Shown: positions 27,301 to 37,361 of the stretch, one piece after another | How the letters are laid out: the number at the start of each line of letters is the position of its first letter | Numbering within the stretch: the stretch's first letter is position 1 | Source of the DNA: an uncultured Prevotella sp. | Lineage (GTDB): Bacteria; Bacteroidota; Bacteroidia; Bacteroidales; Bacteroidaceae | NCBI GenBank assembly: GCA_905234815.1 | Contig: CAJOIX010000016.1 | Location: 1-45,350 of the forward strand | Reading direction: 5' to 3' | DNA length: 45,350 nt | Program-made: the position numbers and the translations under genes | Notes under the pieces: generated by a model | What the model was told of the DNA's origin: nothing | Database searches by the model: none | Seen by the model: the letters and a program-made list of their open reading frames with translations, nothing else

Positions 27301-28571
27301 TTATCGGTCAGCGTAATCTGTGCTTTGCCAGCTACCTCGCCGACAAGGTTGGACTGAAGCATCTCGTTAACTTTTAAACCACAGGAGGTAATCTCTATAA
27401 TTTCTTGGTTTCCGGATGGTTGTACCGAAGCGGTGATATCTCCTATATCGGTAGTCAGAAGTGCAGTTCCCTTGTAGCGATTGTTTGTTTTTTGCAGATT
27501 GAGCCTGCCGTCTATGCGTCCCAATCTTGAAATTTCTTCAGGCAGGTTGACCACCGGTTTTAAGGCTTGGCTAATGATCCTTATGGCTGGCGCGCTGATA
27601 TGGATGCGCTGCATATCGAGATTGAGGGTTGTCGGGGTATAGGCAGTTGTTCCTTCCAGCGAGTAGGAGCCCGTCGGGTCGCCAGCGAAAAAGTCTGCTT
27701 CAGCTTTTTGCAGTCCGCCATCAGTCAGACTGGCCAGAAGTTTCGCGTTGAGGTTAATTTTTTGCGTTGCGTTCTTCAAGTCGGGCACGAAGGTTGTCAG
27801 GTCGCTGGGGGTCAGATAACCTTGCGCTTGCAGTTGACATGATGTAGTATTTCCCCTGGTCAGCGCATTGGCAGAAAAGTCAACGGTGGAGTGGGGAAGT
27901 TCGATGGTCGCGTCGGAGAGGCGAATAGTATCTCCGCGTACCAGCAGGTCGAAACCTAAATTATTGATACAGAATCCATTTCCTTCATTAAGCGAAAGAC
28001 GGCGCACGCGAATTTTCTGTTGCTCTGGCGTGAGCTGCTTAATGGCTATTTGGCCGTTTAACGGCTGCACGCGATAGAGCTTTTTCTGATATGTGAGATA
28101 GCTGATTGAAGCATCGCGAATGGAAAGGTTGGCCAATCGGATATCCATTGATCCTGGCTCTTCGTTGTCAGAACTGCTCAGCGCATCAATCAGAAATTGA
28201 TAATTCCCTTTCCCGAGTGAGTCCAGTTCGCAAAGTTGAAGCTCCAGTGCATTGATTTCGGCTGTAGAAATGCGAATTTTTCCTTGCAGTAGTGACCAAG
28301 GATTAAGTCGCGCACCCATCTTAGGAGTGTGGAGGAGTGGTCGGGACTGTTGATCGTCGATGGTGAGGTCGCGCACATCTACATACAGCCAGCCAGAAAG
28401 TAAAATCCGTTCGATGCTGACTTCCGTTTTAAATTCGCGCGAGAGCATTTCGGCAACATTTGCCGCTATCTGTTTCTGCACAAAGGGAATGCGTGCACAG
28501 ACGAAAACACCCACCAAACATAGGAGTAAGGTGAGCAACAGCGTGTAGAAAATGTTGCGAAAAGTTTTCAA
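24336..28571 (-). CDS. tamB: TamB/DUF490 family translocation and assembly protein
   Basis: A 1411-residue AsmA/TamB-type protein that probably spans the periplasm as a long beta-groove and takes part in outer-membrane protein or lipid transport. It has an N-terminal membrane anchor (about residues 8-28) and an AsmA-like start (SREFKTEVSIERILL). Low-complexity beta repeats follow, and a C-terminal DUF490 region (LYLLAIGRFY through DFDLRYLLYPNGNLAIRVYN). The usual partner TamA is not in the window. It stands alone with its own promoter; no clear terminator is seen before the next operon's promoter on the same strand. Confidence 0.9.
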   Translation of the reverse strand: MKTFRNIFYTLLLTLLLCLVGVFVCARIPFVQKQIAANVAEMLSREFKTEVSIERILLSGWLYVDVRDLTIDDQQSRPLLHTPKMGARLNPWSLLQGKIRISTAEINALELQLCELDSLGKGNYQFLIDALSSSDNEEPGSMDIRLANLSIRDASISYLTYQKKLYRVQPLNGQIAIKQLTPEQQKIRVRRLSLNEGNGFCINNLGFDLLVRGDTIRLSDATIELPHSTVDFSANALTRGNTTSCQLQAQGYLTPSDLTTFVPDLKNATQKINLNAKLLASLTDGGLQKAEADFFAGDPTGSYSLEGTTAYTPTTLNLDMQRIHISAPAIRIISQALKPVVNLPEEISRLGRIDGRLNLQKTNNRYKGTALLTTDIGDITASVQPSGNQEIIEITSCGLKVNEMLQSNLVGEVAGKAQITLTDNQPTALNALLDWVVIDGKTYTDITLEGHQSGSGEQQLLLIANDAQLSGKAELERNGSNLRLQINNLYAELKNKETVRLNQLILEAQQGDNTEIRFTSDFGEGEMKGQFNYQTIITSFTNTIRRYLPTLPWLPPHEPANNQLTLDATLHDTQPLAAIFALPFSSKGDIKLRAQLNDANEQFLLHLNAPEMTYAKHHFKNARLEMTTRNGILQSTINLQDSIAPEAFMQYDFHASAHANKLLAQCKFDSNYGKRLRGLINTQTNFALNDEGLPTASVRILPSDIVVEDSIWKLHPANINYHQGHISINDLAISHAGQHLRIDGSSTRQQNDSIAIELQNMNIAYIMDLINFHSVEFDGAGSGQAIISQIFDQPEARAHLQVDNFRFERGRMGTLLLDAHYDNSSKRILIAGNTSDGPFHRLDIDGYVAPDENYIDLALHASNAPAEFLQKICGGFMSHVDMTATGQVNLCGPLNDIGLIGQLSADGSFLMRPFGTTYQLHKAPILFMPYTFKFEKDTLYDATGHYATIDGTIRHRNLGHMQYDIHGQLQEFQVFNFPETRENTFSGHVGANGNCHIHGTDANLNIDINLTPTDNSVFTYNASSPEEISETHFISWNDTSNPHPTASQSSISALPVPLPTINTQLSSLNDLHINFLINATPSTTLKVIMDDKTGDNISICGEGVLRCHYYNKGPFHIFGNYIVDHGIYKLTIQNIIKRDFQLQPGGTITFGGEPYDAPISLKAQYTVNGVSLADLHVGKSFSNNNIRVNCLMNITGTPNAPKVDFGLEFPSLGTDARRMINSLINSQEEMNQQVLYLLAIGRFYSQNSNNQESETTQTQSQTSLAMQSILSGTLSQQINNVLSSVVNNTNWNFGANISTGDEGWNNAEYEGILSGRMLNNRLLFNGQFGYRDNANATTSFIGDFDLRYLLYPNGNLAIRVYNETSERYFTKNSLNTQGIGLIIKKDFTSWRDLLGIKPKKSETDTLKVEQK

Positions 28572-28602
28572 GAGCAGACAGTCAAAAAATAAATAGATAG
28601 CG

Positions 28603-28610
28603 CAAAATTA
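28603..28610 (-). promoter_or_regulatory. -7 element for tamB
   Basis: The minus strand reads TAATTTTG, 32 bases before the tamB ATG. Confidence 0.5.
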
Positions 28611-28766
28611 TAAAGATTTTACGGAAAAACTCACTTTGCACATAATTTTCTTCATTCAGTCTCCTTCTTTCCTCGCGCGAATACTTGTGCCGCAAAATGC
28701 ACTTTAACCATGATGAATAAAGGCTTTGAGCATATTTCGCAATAGGGCGTGTATAGACCGTTTTCC

Positions 28767-28847
28767 AATAGCTATGCTTTCGGCTTCTGAAAGCTATGCT
28801 TTTGAGCTCCAAAACCTATGCTTTTGGAATGTAAAAGCTATGCTTTT
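28767..28847. repeat. Four-unit 22-bp-period palindrome array, copy 4
   Basis: Units are centred at 28774, 28796, 28818 and 28840, exactly 22 bp apart; all four have the TAT centre, unlike copies 1-3. Unit 1 (AATAGC...GCTTTC) and unit 3 (AAAACC...) carry changed bases. It lies in the 391-base divergent gap between tamB and ftsX. The right flank GAGGTGAAAA resembles that of copy 2. The remaining gap holds the two promoters. Confidence 0.9.
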
Positions 28848-28880
28848 GAAAAGCGAGGTGAAAAAAGGCGCTGCAAACTA

Positions 28881-28911
28881 TTGACAGGGGGCTCTAAATT
28901 TTGTATCTTTG
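28881..28911 (+). promoter_or_regulatory. Promoter of the ftsX operon
   Basis: TTG at 28881-28883 and TATCTTTG at 28904-28911 are 20 bases apart. The start codon at 28963 lies about 45 bases beyond the expected transcription start. Confidence 0.65.
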
Positions 28912-28962
28912 CACTCGATTTTATTATATAATATAAATAAGGTAAAAGGAAAATACAATTAT

Positions 28963-29841
28963 ATGCACAAACATGGTATTCCGAAGAAAAATCACCAAGG
29001 CTGGCAAGCGGTGACGCTTTGCATCAGTACATCGTTGGTGCTGATTTTGTTGGGCTTGGTTTCTTTGTCGGTACTGACGGGCAGAAACCTTTCGAACTAT
29101 GTGAAGGAAAATCTGGTCATCGATATGATGCTGTCTGAAGAGATGACGGCTCCCGAGGCGCAGGCACTGTGTAAGCGTTTGCAGACGCGCCCGTATATCA
29201 ATCAGTTGAATTTCATCAGTCGCGAACAGGCACTGAAGGAGGGCATCAAGACAATGGGTGTGGATCCTACGGAGTTTGTGGGCGACAATCCATTTCTCTC
29301 CTCGGTAGAATTGACCTTGAAAGGCGATTATGCCAATCCAGATTCGCTGCAATGGATAGAAAAGGAATTGGCCAAATATCCGAAAGTGAGTGAAATCAAC
29401 TATCAGAAAGATTTGATTCGCGACGTCAACGAGACACTCGCTCGTATCAGCATTGCACTGTTGGTGCTGGCTGCCTTGCTGACATTTATTTCGTTTGCGC
29501 TGATTAACAACACAGTACGCTTAAATATCTACGCCAAACGTTTCACCATTCGCACCATGAAATTGGTGGGAGCTTCGTGGCAATTTATTCGCCGGCCATT
29601 CCTGATGAACGCTTTCTTGGTGGGGCTCATTGCTTCGCTCGTGGCCTGTGTCGTGATAGGTTTGGGCGTGTATATGCTGTATCTGAACGAACCGAATATC
29701 GTGGAGGTACTCACATGGCGCGAACTCTGCATCACGGCTGCGGTGATACTGTTTCTCGGTACTCTCTTGACAACCGTCTGTGCTCGAATTTCCGTGAATA
29801 AGTATCTCCGGATGAAAGCTGACGAGCTTTATAAAATCTAA
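28963..29841 (+). CDS. ftsX: Cell division protein FtsX
   Basis: FtsX is the membrane partner of the ATPase FtsE; the pair controls cell-wall hydrolases at the septum. This 292-residue form has an N-terminal helix (about residues 15-40), a periplasmic domain with VIDMMLSEEM, and three C-terminal helices. The permease motif NTVRLNIYAKRFTIRTMKLVG is present. FtsE is not in the window. ATG at 28963 is used because an earlier in-frame TTG at 28909 lies inside the promoter. It begins a run of genes conserved in Bacteroidota. Confidence 0.95.
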   Translation: MHKHGIPKKNHQGWQAVTLCISTSLVLILLGLVSLSVLTGRNLSNYVKENLVIDMMLSEEMTAPEAQALCKRLQTRPYINQLNFISREQALKEGIKTMGVDPTEFVGDNPFLSSVELTLKGDYANPDSLQWIEKELAKYPKVSEINYQKDLIRDVNETLARISIALLVLAALLTFISFALINNTVRLNIYAKRFTIRTMKLVGASWQFIRRPFLMNAFLVGLIASLVACVVIGLGVYMLYLNEPNIVEVLTWRELCITAAVILFLGTLLTTVCARISVNKYLRMKADELYKI

Positions 29842-29914
29842 GAAGTTTTCGTGCTGTGTGCCTTAAATGGACGATTTTTGCCATTGGTGCTCAGCTTTCA
29901 ATTACATAAACTAT

Positions 29915-30133
29915 ATGAAACCGAATTTTGCTTTTGATAAAATCAATTTTCTGCTCATTGCCCTTGGCATGCTGATTGTCATCGTGGGCTTCATTCTGAT
30001 GAGCGGCAGCGTATCGACCGATGCTGCGTTCAATCCCGATATTTTTAGTACCCGCCGCATAGTGATAGCACCCGCTGTTTGCCTCTTTGGCTTCTTGTTC
30101 ATCATCTGTGCCATTATGCGTAAACCTCGTTGA
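29915..30133 (+). CDS. DUF3098 family membrane protein
   Basis: A 72-residue protein with two membrane helices (about residues 10-29 and 48-66) joined by a loop with [15 protein letters not shown], the DUF3098 signature. The family has no known function but sits between ftsX and uppP in many Bacteroidota. ATG at 29915 is chosen over an in-frame ATG at 29867 because the conserved sequence begins here. The uppP ATG follows 1 base after its stop. Confidence 0.88.
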   Translation: MKPNFAFDKINFLLIALGMLIVIVGFILMSGSVSTDAAFNPDIFSTRRIVIAPAVCLFGFLFIICAIMRKPR

Positions 30134-30134
30134 T

Positions 30135-30935
30135 ATGACCGATTTCCAAGCTCTCTGGTTGGGCATATTGCAAGGCCTGACAGAATATCTGCCCGTTAGT
30201 AGCAGCGGTCATCTGACCATTGCCTCCAATCTTTTTGGTGTGGATGGTGAGGAAAACCTCACGTTCACGGTTGCCGTTCATGTGGCCACGGTTCTCTCCA
30301 CCCTTGTAGTGCTCTGGCGCGAAGTGGCGTGGATTTTTAAAGGACTGTTCCGTTTTGAAGCCAATGCCGAAACGCGCTATGTGCTGAATATCCTCGTATC
30401 AATGATTCCGGTAGGAATTGTCGGGGTGTTTTTCAAAGACTACGTGGAAGAAATCTTCGGCTCAGGTCTGCTCATTGTGGGTCTGATGCTCTTGCTGACG
30501 GCTACGCTGCTGGCATTTTCCTATTATGCTAAGCCGCGTACGAAAGAGCGTATCTCGCTGCGAGATGCCTTCATCATCGGATTGGCGCAGGCAGCAGCCG
30601 TGATGCCCGGTCTCTCGCGCTCTGGCTCAACCATAGCCACGGGCCTGCTGTTAGGCAACAAAAAAGAACAGTTGGCTCAGTTCTCCTTCCTTATGGTGAT
30701 TCCTCCCATACTGGGCGAGGCACTGCTCGACACAGTCAAAGTCATTAAGGGTGGCGCAGCAGCTGCAGTGGGTGATATCTCTCTGTCGGCTCTGGCCATC
30801 GGATTTGTGGCTGCCTTTGTGGCTGGATGCTTCGCCTGCCGGTGGATGATTAACATTGTGAAACGCGGAAAACTCATCTATTTCGCCATTTATTGTGCCA
30901 TTGTAGGCGCTCTAACCATTGCTCTGAATCTATGA
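30135..30935 (+). CDS. uppP: Undecaprenyl-diphosphatase
   Basis: UppP (BacA) recycles undecaprenyl diphosphate to the monophosphate carrier for peptidoglycan and other envelope polymers, and can give bacitracin tolerance. The 266-residue membrane protein has the motif [13 protein letters not shown] (residues 14-26, catalytic Glu17 region) and the second active-site motif RSGST at 162-166. ATG at 30135 begins one base after the DUF3098 stop. The gene overlaps truB by 4 bases. Confidence 0.97.
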   Translation: MTDFQALWLGILQGLTEYLPVSSSGHLTIASNLFGVDGEENLTFTVAVHVATVLSTLVVLWREVAWIFKGLFRFEANAETRYVLNILVSMIPVGIVGVFFKDYVEEIFGSGLLIVGLMLLLTATLLAFSYYAKPRTKERISLRDAFIIGLAQAAAVMPGLSRSGSTIATGLLLGNKKEQLAQFSFLMVIPPILGEALLDTVKVIKGGAAAAVGDISLSALAIGFVAAFVAGCFACRWMINIVKRGKLIYFAIYCAIVGALTIALNL

Positions 30936-31642
30936 ATTTCCAGCAGGGAGAAGTATTTGCCATCAACAAGCCCTATCGTATGTCAAGCTTCGGAGCATTG
31001 GCACACGTGCGCTATCTTATCTCAAAGCGGATAGGGGTGAAACGAGTGAAAACGGGTCATGCCGGCACACTCGATCCGCTGGCTACCGGTGTGCTCGTTC
31101 TCTGCACGGGTAAGGCCACCAAGCAGATAGAGCAGATGATGGGTTGTGAAAAAGAATACACTGCTACCCTCCAACTAGGGGCAACGACTCCCAGCTACGA
31201 TATGGAGCATCCCGTGGACAAAACCTATCCTACGGACCATATCACCTACGAAACAATCGTCAGTGCGCTGAAGCAATTCGAGGGCGACATTCAGCAAGTG
31301 CCGCCCGCCTATAGCGCTTGTAAAATCAATGGTGACCGTGCTTACGAACTCAAACGTAAAGGAGAATCCGTTGAGCTGCAGGCAAAGCCAGTGCACATTG
31401 AAAAAATAGAACTCACCGCTTTCAATCCTACCGCTATGCAAGCCAGTATCCGTGTGGTTTGCGGCAGGGGTACTTATATTCGTTCTTTGGCTCGCGATAT
31501 CGGTGAAGCCCTTCATTCCGGAGCCTATCTCACAGCCCTCTGTCGAACGCGGGCCGGCAATTATCGCATAGAAGACTGCGTTGACTTCGACCGTATTCAA
31601 GAATGGCTTGATACGCTTCAGATAGAAACGGCAGCCGAATAG
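30932..31642 (+). CDS. truB: tRNA pseudouridine(55) synthase
   Basis: TruB makes the universal pseudouridine 55 in the T loop of tRNAs. The 236-residue protein has the catalytic Asp48 in [14 protein letters not shown] and the later motif [18 protein letters not shown]. The ATG overlaps the uppP stop (ATGA), so translation is coupled. Confidence 0.97.
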   Translation: MNFQQGEVFAINKPYRMSSFGALAHVRYLISKRIGVKRVKTGHAGTLDPLATGVLVLCTGKATKQIEQMMGCEKEYTATLQLGATTPSYDMEHPVDKTYPTDHITYETIVSALKQFEGDIQQVPPAYSACKINGDRAYELKRKGESVELQAKPVHIEKIELTAFNPTAMQASIRVVCGRGTYIRSLARDIGEALHSGAYLTALCRTRAGNYRIEDCVDFDRIQEWLDTLQIETAAE

Positions 31643-31690
31643 ATTATTTTACTTCTCACAAAGCAAAATCGCATAATCCTCAATAATTTC

Positions 31691-32857
31691 ATGAAACTAT
31701 CACAATTTAAATTCAAACTCCCCGAGGAACAAATCGCCCTTTACCCGAACAGTATCTATCATGAACTGGAAAATGAGCAGGGTGAGCAACAAACATTCCG
31801 TCTGTCGCGTCCCGACGAAGCTAAACTGATGGTGCTCCACAGAAAATCGCAGACGATTGACATGTTCAAGAAAGATAAGAAGGGTCGCGCTAAAAAAGGA
31901 CAGTTCATCCTTGTGCGTGACGTGCTCGACTATTTCGATGAACATGATACGTTTATTTTTAACGATACCAAGGTTTTTCCAGGACGGCTGTTTGGCACGA
32001 AGGAAAAGACCGATGCACAGATAGAGGTATTCCTCCTGCGCGAGCTCAATGAGGAAATGCGCCTGTGGGATGTATTAGTGGAACCTGCTCGTAAGATTCG
32101 TATCGGCAATAAACTCTTCTTCGACGAAGTAGGAGCAATGGTGGCTGAGGTGATAGACAACACCACCAGTCGTGGCCGCACTCTGCGTTTCCTGTACGAC
32201 TGTACGCACGATGAGTTTATCGAAGAAGTGAGAAAACTGGGCGAAGTGCCCCTGCCCCGATACATCCTTCAACGCCGCGGAACAAATCACTCCACTGAAG
32301 ACGATGTGTACGACTTCCAGACTGTTTATGCTGCGAAGGAAGGTGCTGTTACAGCACCGGCAACAGGCCTGCACTTTACTCGTGAGATGATGAAGCGCAT
32401 GGAGATTAAAGGCATCAATTCTGCCTTTATCACCTTGCATTGCGGTCTGAGCTGCTTTAACGATATAGAAGTGGAAGATTTGAGCAAGCACAAGATGGAC
32501 AGCGAGCAGATGTTTATCAGCAAGGAAGCCTGCCACATTGTGAATACAACAAAAGCAGAAAAACACCATGTTTGTTGTGTGGGAGCCAGCGTGTTGAAGG
32601 CTTGCGAAACAGCCGTCGGCACCGATGGGCTACTTAAGGAATACGACGGTTGGACCAATAAGTTTATGTTCCCGCCCTACGAGTGTTCGCTTGGTGATAG
32701 CTTGATTGTAAACTTCTACCATCCCATGTCAACACCGCTCATGGCAACAGCGTCATTTGGCGGTTATGACCTTGTTATGGAAGCCTACCGTCTGGCTGTA
32801 GAAAACGACTACCGGTTCGGCGTGTTTGGCGATGCCATGCTCATTCTCAACGACTGA
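31691..32857 (+). CDS. queA: S-adenosylmethionine:tRNA ribosyltransferase-isomerase
   Basis: QueA adds the epoxycyclopentane ring to preQ1-modified tRNA in queuosine synthesis. The 388-residue protein has the family segments FNDTKVFPGRL, LGEVPLPRYI, TAPATGLHF and HVCCVGASVLKACE. It is longer than the E. coli enzyme, as usual in Bacteroidota, through an insertion near residues 25-75 (ELENEQGEQQTFRLS). The last base of its TGA is the first base of the folK ATG. No other queuosine genes are in the window. Confidence 0.96.
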   Translation: MKLSQFKFKLPEEQIALYPNSIYHELENEQGEQQTFRLSRPDEAKLMVLHRKSQTIDMFKKDKKGRAKKGQFILVRDVLDYFDEHDTFIFNDTKVFPGRLFGTKEKTDAQIEVFLLRELNEEMRLWDVLVEPARKIRIGNKLFFDEVGAMVAEVIDNTTSRGRTLRFLYDCTHDEFIEEVRKLGEVPLPRYILQRRGTNHSTEDDVYDFQTVYAAKEGAVTAPATGLHFTREMMKRMEIKGINSAFITLHCGLSCFNDIEVEDLSKHKMDSEQMFISKEACHIVNTTKAEKHHVCCVGASVLKACETAVGTDGLLKEYDGWTNKFMFPPYECSLGDSLIVNFYHPMSTPLMATASFGGYDLVMEAYRLAVENDYRFGVFGDAMLILND

Positions 32858-33267
32858 TGCACTGCGTATATCTATCGCTCGGCAGTAATCTGGGCTGGAG
32901 AAAACGAAACATTGAAAAGGCCATACACCAGATAGAATTGAAGATTGGCCATGTGGAGCGATTGTCCTCGTTCTACGAGTCTGCTTCATGGGGCTATCAA
33001 TCCAAGCACCGGTATATCAATGCCTGTGCTAAAATAATGACAACACTCAACCCAGAGGAACTGCTTAATGTTGCACAACAGATAGAGCGCGAACTCGGAA
33101 GAACGTCAAAGACTCAGAACGGCATATATCAAGATCGCCCCATTGACATAGATATACTTCTCTATGATGATTTGACTTGTACCACCGAAAGACTTACATT
33201 GCCGCATCCGCGCATGAAGGAAAGACCATTTGTGATGATACCTCTTGATGAAATAATGACACATTAA
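32857..33267 (+). CDS. folK: 6-hydroxymethyl-dihydropterin pyrophosphokinase
   Basis: HPPK transfers pyrophosphate from ATP to the pterin alcohol in folate synthesis. The 136-residue protein has the N-terminal SLGSNLGWRKRNIEKAI and the HPPK signature DRPIDIDILLYDD, with HPRMKERPFVMIPL near the end. It overlaps queA by one base. Confidence 0.96.
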   Translation: MHCVYLSLGSNLGWRKRNIEKAIHQIELKIGHVERLSSFYESASWGYQSKHRYINACAKIMTTLNPEELLNVAQQIERELGRTSKTQNGIYQDRPIDIDILLYDDLTCTTERLTLPHPRMKERPFVMIPLDEIMTH

Positions 33268-33299
33268 CCCCTTAATATTAACCCCTAAAAAGCATCATT

Positions 33300-33929
33300 A
33301 TGGAAACAAAGAAACTTGCAGTGATTGAAACCTTAGCAGAGGGACTGAAAATCGGATTGAAGAACTTGCCGTCACTCATTTTGGCAACTCTTTTATGGGT
33401 TCTCACCATTTGGATTCCTTACTTGAATGTTGGCACTACGATAGCCATGCAGACAATTCCCGGTCGCTTGGCCAAAGGAGAAATTATCTCGCCACTGTTT
33501 ATTTTCGAGAGTAAATACCGTCGTGATATAGCAGGCTTTTTGCTGCTCTTTGCATTTGTGTCTTTCACTACCTACATGGCAGGACTATTCATGCTGATTC
33601 CAGCTATCGTGGTGAGTTATGCATTGAGTCTGGCTTTCTACATTTTTGTGGATGAGGATGTAAATGCCATAGAGGCTCTCCGCCTGAGCAATAAAGCGAC
33701 CTATGGTAATAAATGGAATCTCTTTTTCATAGGAATGATGTACCTTTTGCTTGTTGTAGCAGTTACAGCAGTGCTGGTAGCCCTTACATATAAGGTTACC
33801 TGGCTCTGCGTATTGATTTGCATTGCATTGACCTTGGTTTTTGTTGCAGCAGGTTTGGGCATTGATGCTGTTATTTATAATGAACTCTATCTGAAAGAAA
33901 AGGCAAGCAACGAGCCTGCCGCAGAATAA
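33300..33929 (+). CDS. Multi-pass membrane protein of unknown function
   Basis: A 209-residue protein with about six hydrophobic helices (near residues 24-44, 78-96, 98-122, 143-165, 167-190) and an acidic-to-polar tail. The layout resembles small Bacteroidota membrane proteins related to the DUF975 / glycerophosphodiesterase membrane-domain group, but I cannot place it with confidence. It follows folK by 32 bases and precedes trmB by 12 bases, so it belongs to the same operon. Confidence 0.75.
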   Translation: METKKLAVIETLAEGLKIGLKNLPSLILATLLWVLTIWIPYLNVGTTIAMQTIPGRLAKGEIISPLFIFESKYRRDIAGFLLLFAFVSFTTYMAGLFMLIPAIVVSYALSLAFYIFVDEDVNAIEALRLSNKATYGNKWNLFFIGMMYLLLVVAVTAVLVALTYKVTWLCVLICIALTLVFVAAGLGIDAVIYNELYLKEKASNEPAAE

Positions 33930-33941
33930 TACCTACTCCGT

Positions 33942-34712
33942 ATGGGAAAAGGAAAACTGGCAAAATTTGCCGAAATGGAAACCTTCGAGCATGTGTTTCA
34001 ATACCCATACTCGATCATCGACAATGTGCCCTTCGACATGAAGGGCCATTGGCGCGATGATTTTTTCCACAACAACAACCCGATTGTTCTTGAACTTGGA
34101 TGCGGTAAAGGCGAATATGCAGTGCAACTGGCGCAAATGTACCCTGACAAGAATTTCATCGGTGTTGATATTAAAGGAGCCCGAATGTGGACGGGTGCCA
34201 AGCAAGCTCTCGATGCGGGACTTAAGAATGTCGCGTTTCTCCGCACAAATATTGAAATCATCGATCGCTTCTTTGATAAAGACGAAGTGCAAGAAATTTG
34301 GCTCACGTTTTCCGACCCGCAGATGAAGAATCCGCGAAAGCGCCTGACAAGCACTTATTTCCTGGAACGCTATCGGCGTTTTTTGGTTGATGGTGGACTA
34401 ATTCATCTGAAGACCGACTCCAATTTCCTTTTCACCTATACAAACTATCTTGTAGAAGAGAATCAGTTGCCTCTGCTTTTCTCTACTACCAATCTTTATG
34501 CAGAAAGCAGTTTGGATGGGCAAGCACAGCAAATCCTTAATATTCGCACTTATTATGAAAGTATGTGGATTGCGCGTGGCATACCAATTAAATACATGAA
34601 ATTTTCCCTGCCCCAAACCATTGCCCTTCAAGAGACGAATCGCGAAATACCGCTTGATGAATATCGCTCTTATCATCGTGACAAACGCTCACCCAAAACT
34701 TCTGCCATATAA
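33942..34712 (+). CDS. trmB: tRNA (guanine(46)-N7)-methyltransferase
   Basis: TrmB methylates G46 in the tRNA variable loop using SAM. The 256-residue protein has the SAM-binding [15 protein letters not shown] (near residues 48-62), [12 protein letters not shown], and the TrmB-specific [16 protein letters not shown]. The C-terminal part is about 20 residues longer than the E. coli enzyme. It ends the ftsX-led run. Confidence 0.95.
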   Translation: MGKGKLAKFAEMETFEHVFQYPYSIIDNVPFDMKGHWRDDFFHNNNPIVLELGCGKGEYAVQLAQMYPDKNFIGVDIKGARMWTGAKQALDAGLKNVAFLRTNIEIIDRFFDKDEVQEIWLTFSDPQMKNPRKRLTSTYFLERYRRFLVDGGLIHLKTDSNFLFTYTNYLVEENQLPLLFSTTNLYAESSLDGQAQQILNIRTYYESMWIARGIPIKYMKFSLPQTIALQETNREIPLDEYRSYHRDKRSPKTSAI

Positions 34713-34755
34713 GGGCTGATAGAAGTTTGTTTAAGTAAATATCTGTACACTCTAT

Positions 34756-37350
34756 ATGTCTAAAATTTCCATTCGCTATATCTGTTTGTGTATAATGCTT
34801 TTGCTCCAACTTCCCGTGTTGGCGCAATTGAGTGGTCGCGTGTACGATGCCGAGTCGGGCGAGGCCATTGCATATCCTACCATTCAATACAAACAGCAGC
34901 GTGTGCGGACTACTGGTGATGGAAATGGACGATACTCCATTGCAAGGCATAACGGTTGGCAACTAACCGTCAGTGCTATGGGCTACAAAACCAAGACCAT
35001 AAATATTAAATCAACTACCTCCAATGTGCTTGATATCAAGATGCGCGAAGATACAAAAATGCTGCGCGAAGTAGAGGTGAAGGCCAAACGGGGGAAGTAC
35101 AGAAAAAAAGAAAATCCTGCCGTGGCGTTGATGAAGCGCGTGATTGCTGCCAAGAAAAACACGAAATTGACCAATCATGATTTTTATCAATTCCGCAAAT
35201 ATCAGAAACTCATGCTGGCCATGAATGATATTCGTCAGCGCGATTTGGATAGTGGATTTTTTGCAAACAAACCCTTGCTCCAATCACAAATTGAGCGGAG
35301 TGCTGTTAATGGGAAATTTATTTTCCCAATCTCTGTTGACGAAACTGTCAGTCGGCATTATTATCGGAAAGAGCCTCAGGCAGAGAAAACCATTGTAGAA
35401 GGGCGTAACTCTACCGGTTTGAATCACCTGTTTCAGATTGGTGATATCTTTTCAATAGGATTGCGTGACATCTTTTGCGATGTAGATATTTACGATGAGC
35501 AAATTAAACTCTTGCAGTATCGCTTCCTCAGCCCGATAGCTAATTCGGCCACATCTTTCTATCGCTATTATATTGAAGATACCATTTATGTAGATCGTGA
35601 AAAGTGTTATCATTTACAGTATCTTCCAAACAATCAACAAGATTTCGGTTTCCGCGGTGAACTCTTCGTTGTTGCAGACTCAACGCTTCATGTGAAGCGC
35701 TGCACAATGACTATTCCCCGTCGTTCTGATGTCAATTTTGTCGATAATCTGACTATCGAACAGCAATTCACAAAACTCGATAATGACGAATGGGTACTTT
35801 CTGTCGATGATATGATAGTAGAACTCTCCATTGCCGACTTTCTTTCCAAAGCACTCGTGGTGCGCAACACCCGACTCAATGAGTATTCCTTTGATGAAAT
35901 TCCAAACAAGCAATTTCGCGGAAAAGGGAAGGAACGGGTAGCTCTCGATGCCGAATACAAAGATGCTGACTATTGGGCTACGCAGCGTCCGGTGCCGCTT
36001 TCCAAGAGTGAAGCAGGAATGAATGATTTCCTGAAGCGTCTCTCGGAAGTTAAAGGCTACAAGTGGGCCATGTTTTTCCTAAAGCCACTTGTTGAAAACT
36101 TTATTGAAACGGGCAATGAACAGCATCCCAGCAAGGTAGATATTGGTCCAGTTAATACCACCATATCTAACAATTTTATTGATGGTATGCGTCTTCGAGC
36201 ATCAGCTCGCACCACCGCCAATTTCCATCCGCACCTCTATTTGTCTGGTTATGTGGCTCGGGGTACTAAGTCAAAGAAAACTTATTATAAGGGCGAAATC
36301 ACTTGGTCGTTCCTTCGGAAGAAGTGGATGCCATTAGAATTTCCTAAGCGTACATTGACACTCTCTTCAACTTATGACGTGATGTCGCCATCAGATAAAT
36401 TTCTGCCCACCGATAAGGATAATGTTTTTACGGTTCTGAAATGGACTAAAGTGAACAAGATGATGTTCTATAATCGGCAGATGCTTGCCTTTGATTGGGA
36501 AGAGAGAAACGGTTTCCGTACCTTCCTTTCTCTGCGTACAGAAGGCACAGAGGCGGCTGGAGCACTCTTTTTCAGAAAACTCTCCGAAGCGACCCCTCCA
36601 TCACAGGATATGATTACAGACGATGCAATCAGTCGTCAACTTCACAACGGCAAGATGCGTAATACTGAATTGCATTTGGAATTCCAGTATTCGCCTAACA
36701 GAACCTATGTACATTCCAAACAAAAACGTAAAGCTATCAACAATGATGCTCCGCAGTTCCAAATTGCTCACACTATGGGCATCAAAGGCTTGCTCGGCGG
36801 TGAATACTCTTATCATTTAACAGAAGCCAATATCTATCATCGCATCTGGCTCCATTCATGGGGAAATATCGATACCCAATGGCGAGCTGGTGCGCAGTGG
36901 AGTAGGGTACCATTCCCCCTACTTCTTCAGCCACATGCCAATCTGTCATACATCGTAGAAGAACAAATGTACAATCTCGTGAACAATATGGAATTTCTCT
37001 ACGACCGTTATGCATCCATCGATACCACCTGGGACCTCAATGGCAAACTGTTTAACCGTATTCCCCTGTTCCACAGATTGAAGTGGCGTGAGGTGATAGG
37101 GTTTAAATGTCTTTGGGGTGACCTCACAGATAAAAACAACCCTCAACTCGCCGCGCAGAATTCTCAACTGATGTATTTCCCTGAGGGGTCTTATCCGATG
37201 ATAGGACATAAACCCTATGTGGAAGTAATTGTCGGAGTTCATAATATCTTTAGAATCCTGCATGTACAATACGTGCGGCGTCTTACCTATAACGATTTAC
37301 CTACGGCGCATAAAAATGGTATTCGTCTAATGATGCGCTTCTCATTTTAA
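34756..37350 (+). CDS. DUF5686 family outer-membrane protein with carboxypeptidase-like domain
   Basis: An 864-residue exported protein. A signal peptide (about residues 1-23, ending LAQ) is followed by a carboxypeptidase regulatory-like beta-sandwich ([20 protein letters not shown] through LDIKMRED). The DUF5686 region follows, probably an outer-membrane barrel ending in aromatic MRFSF. The family is widespread in Bacteroidota; its function is unknown. The start is 43 bases after trmB; ugd follows after 11 bases. Confidence 0.88.
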   Translation: MSKISIRYICLCIMLLLQLPVLAQLSGRVYDAESGEAIAYPTIQYKQQRVRTTGDGNGRYSIARHNGWQLTVSAMGYKTKTINIKSTTSNVLDIKMREDTKMLREVEVKAKRGKYRKKENPAVALMKRVIAAKKNTKLTNHDFYQFRKYQKLMLAMNDIRQRDLDSGFFANKPLLQSQIERSAVNGKFIFPISVDETVSRHYYRKEPQAEKTIVEGRNSTGLNHLFQIGDIFSIGLRDIFCDVDIYDEQIKLLQYRFLSPIANSATSFYRYYIEDTIYVDREKCYHLQYLPNNQQDFGFRGELFVVADSTLHVKRCTMTIPRRSDVNFVDNLTIEQQFTKLDNDEWVLSVDDMIVELSIADFLSKALVVRNTRLNEYSFDEIPNKQFRGKGKERVALDAEYKDADYWATQRPVPLSKSEAGMNDFLKRLSEVKGYKWAMFFLKPLVENFIETGNEQHPSKVDIGPVNTTISNNFIDGMRLRASARTTANFHPHLYLSGYVARGTKSKKTYYKGEITWSFLRKKWMPLEFPKRTLTLSSTYDVMSPSDKFLPTDKDNVFTVLKWTKVNKMMFYNRQMLAFDWEERNGFRTFLSLRTEGTEAAGALFFRKLSEATPPSQDMITDDAISRQLHNGKMRNTELHLEFQYSPNRTYVHSKQKRKAINNDAPQFQIAHTMGIKGLLGGEYSYHLTEANIYHRIWLHSWGNIDTQWRAGAQWSRVPFPLLLQPHANLSYIVEEQMYNLVNNMEFLYDRYASIDTTWDLNGKLFNRIPLFHRLKWREVIGFKCLWGDLTDKNNPQLAAQNSQLMYFPEGSYPMIGHKPYVEVIVGVHNIFRILHVQYVRRLTYNDLPTAHKNGIRLMMRFSF

Positions 37351-37361
37351 AACATAGAGTC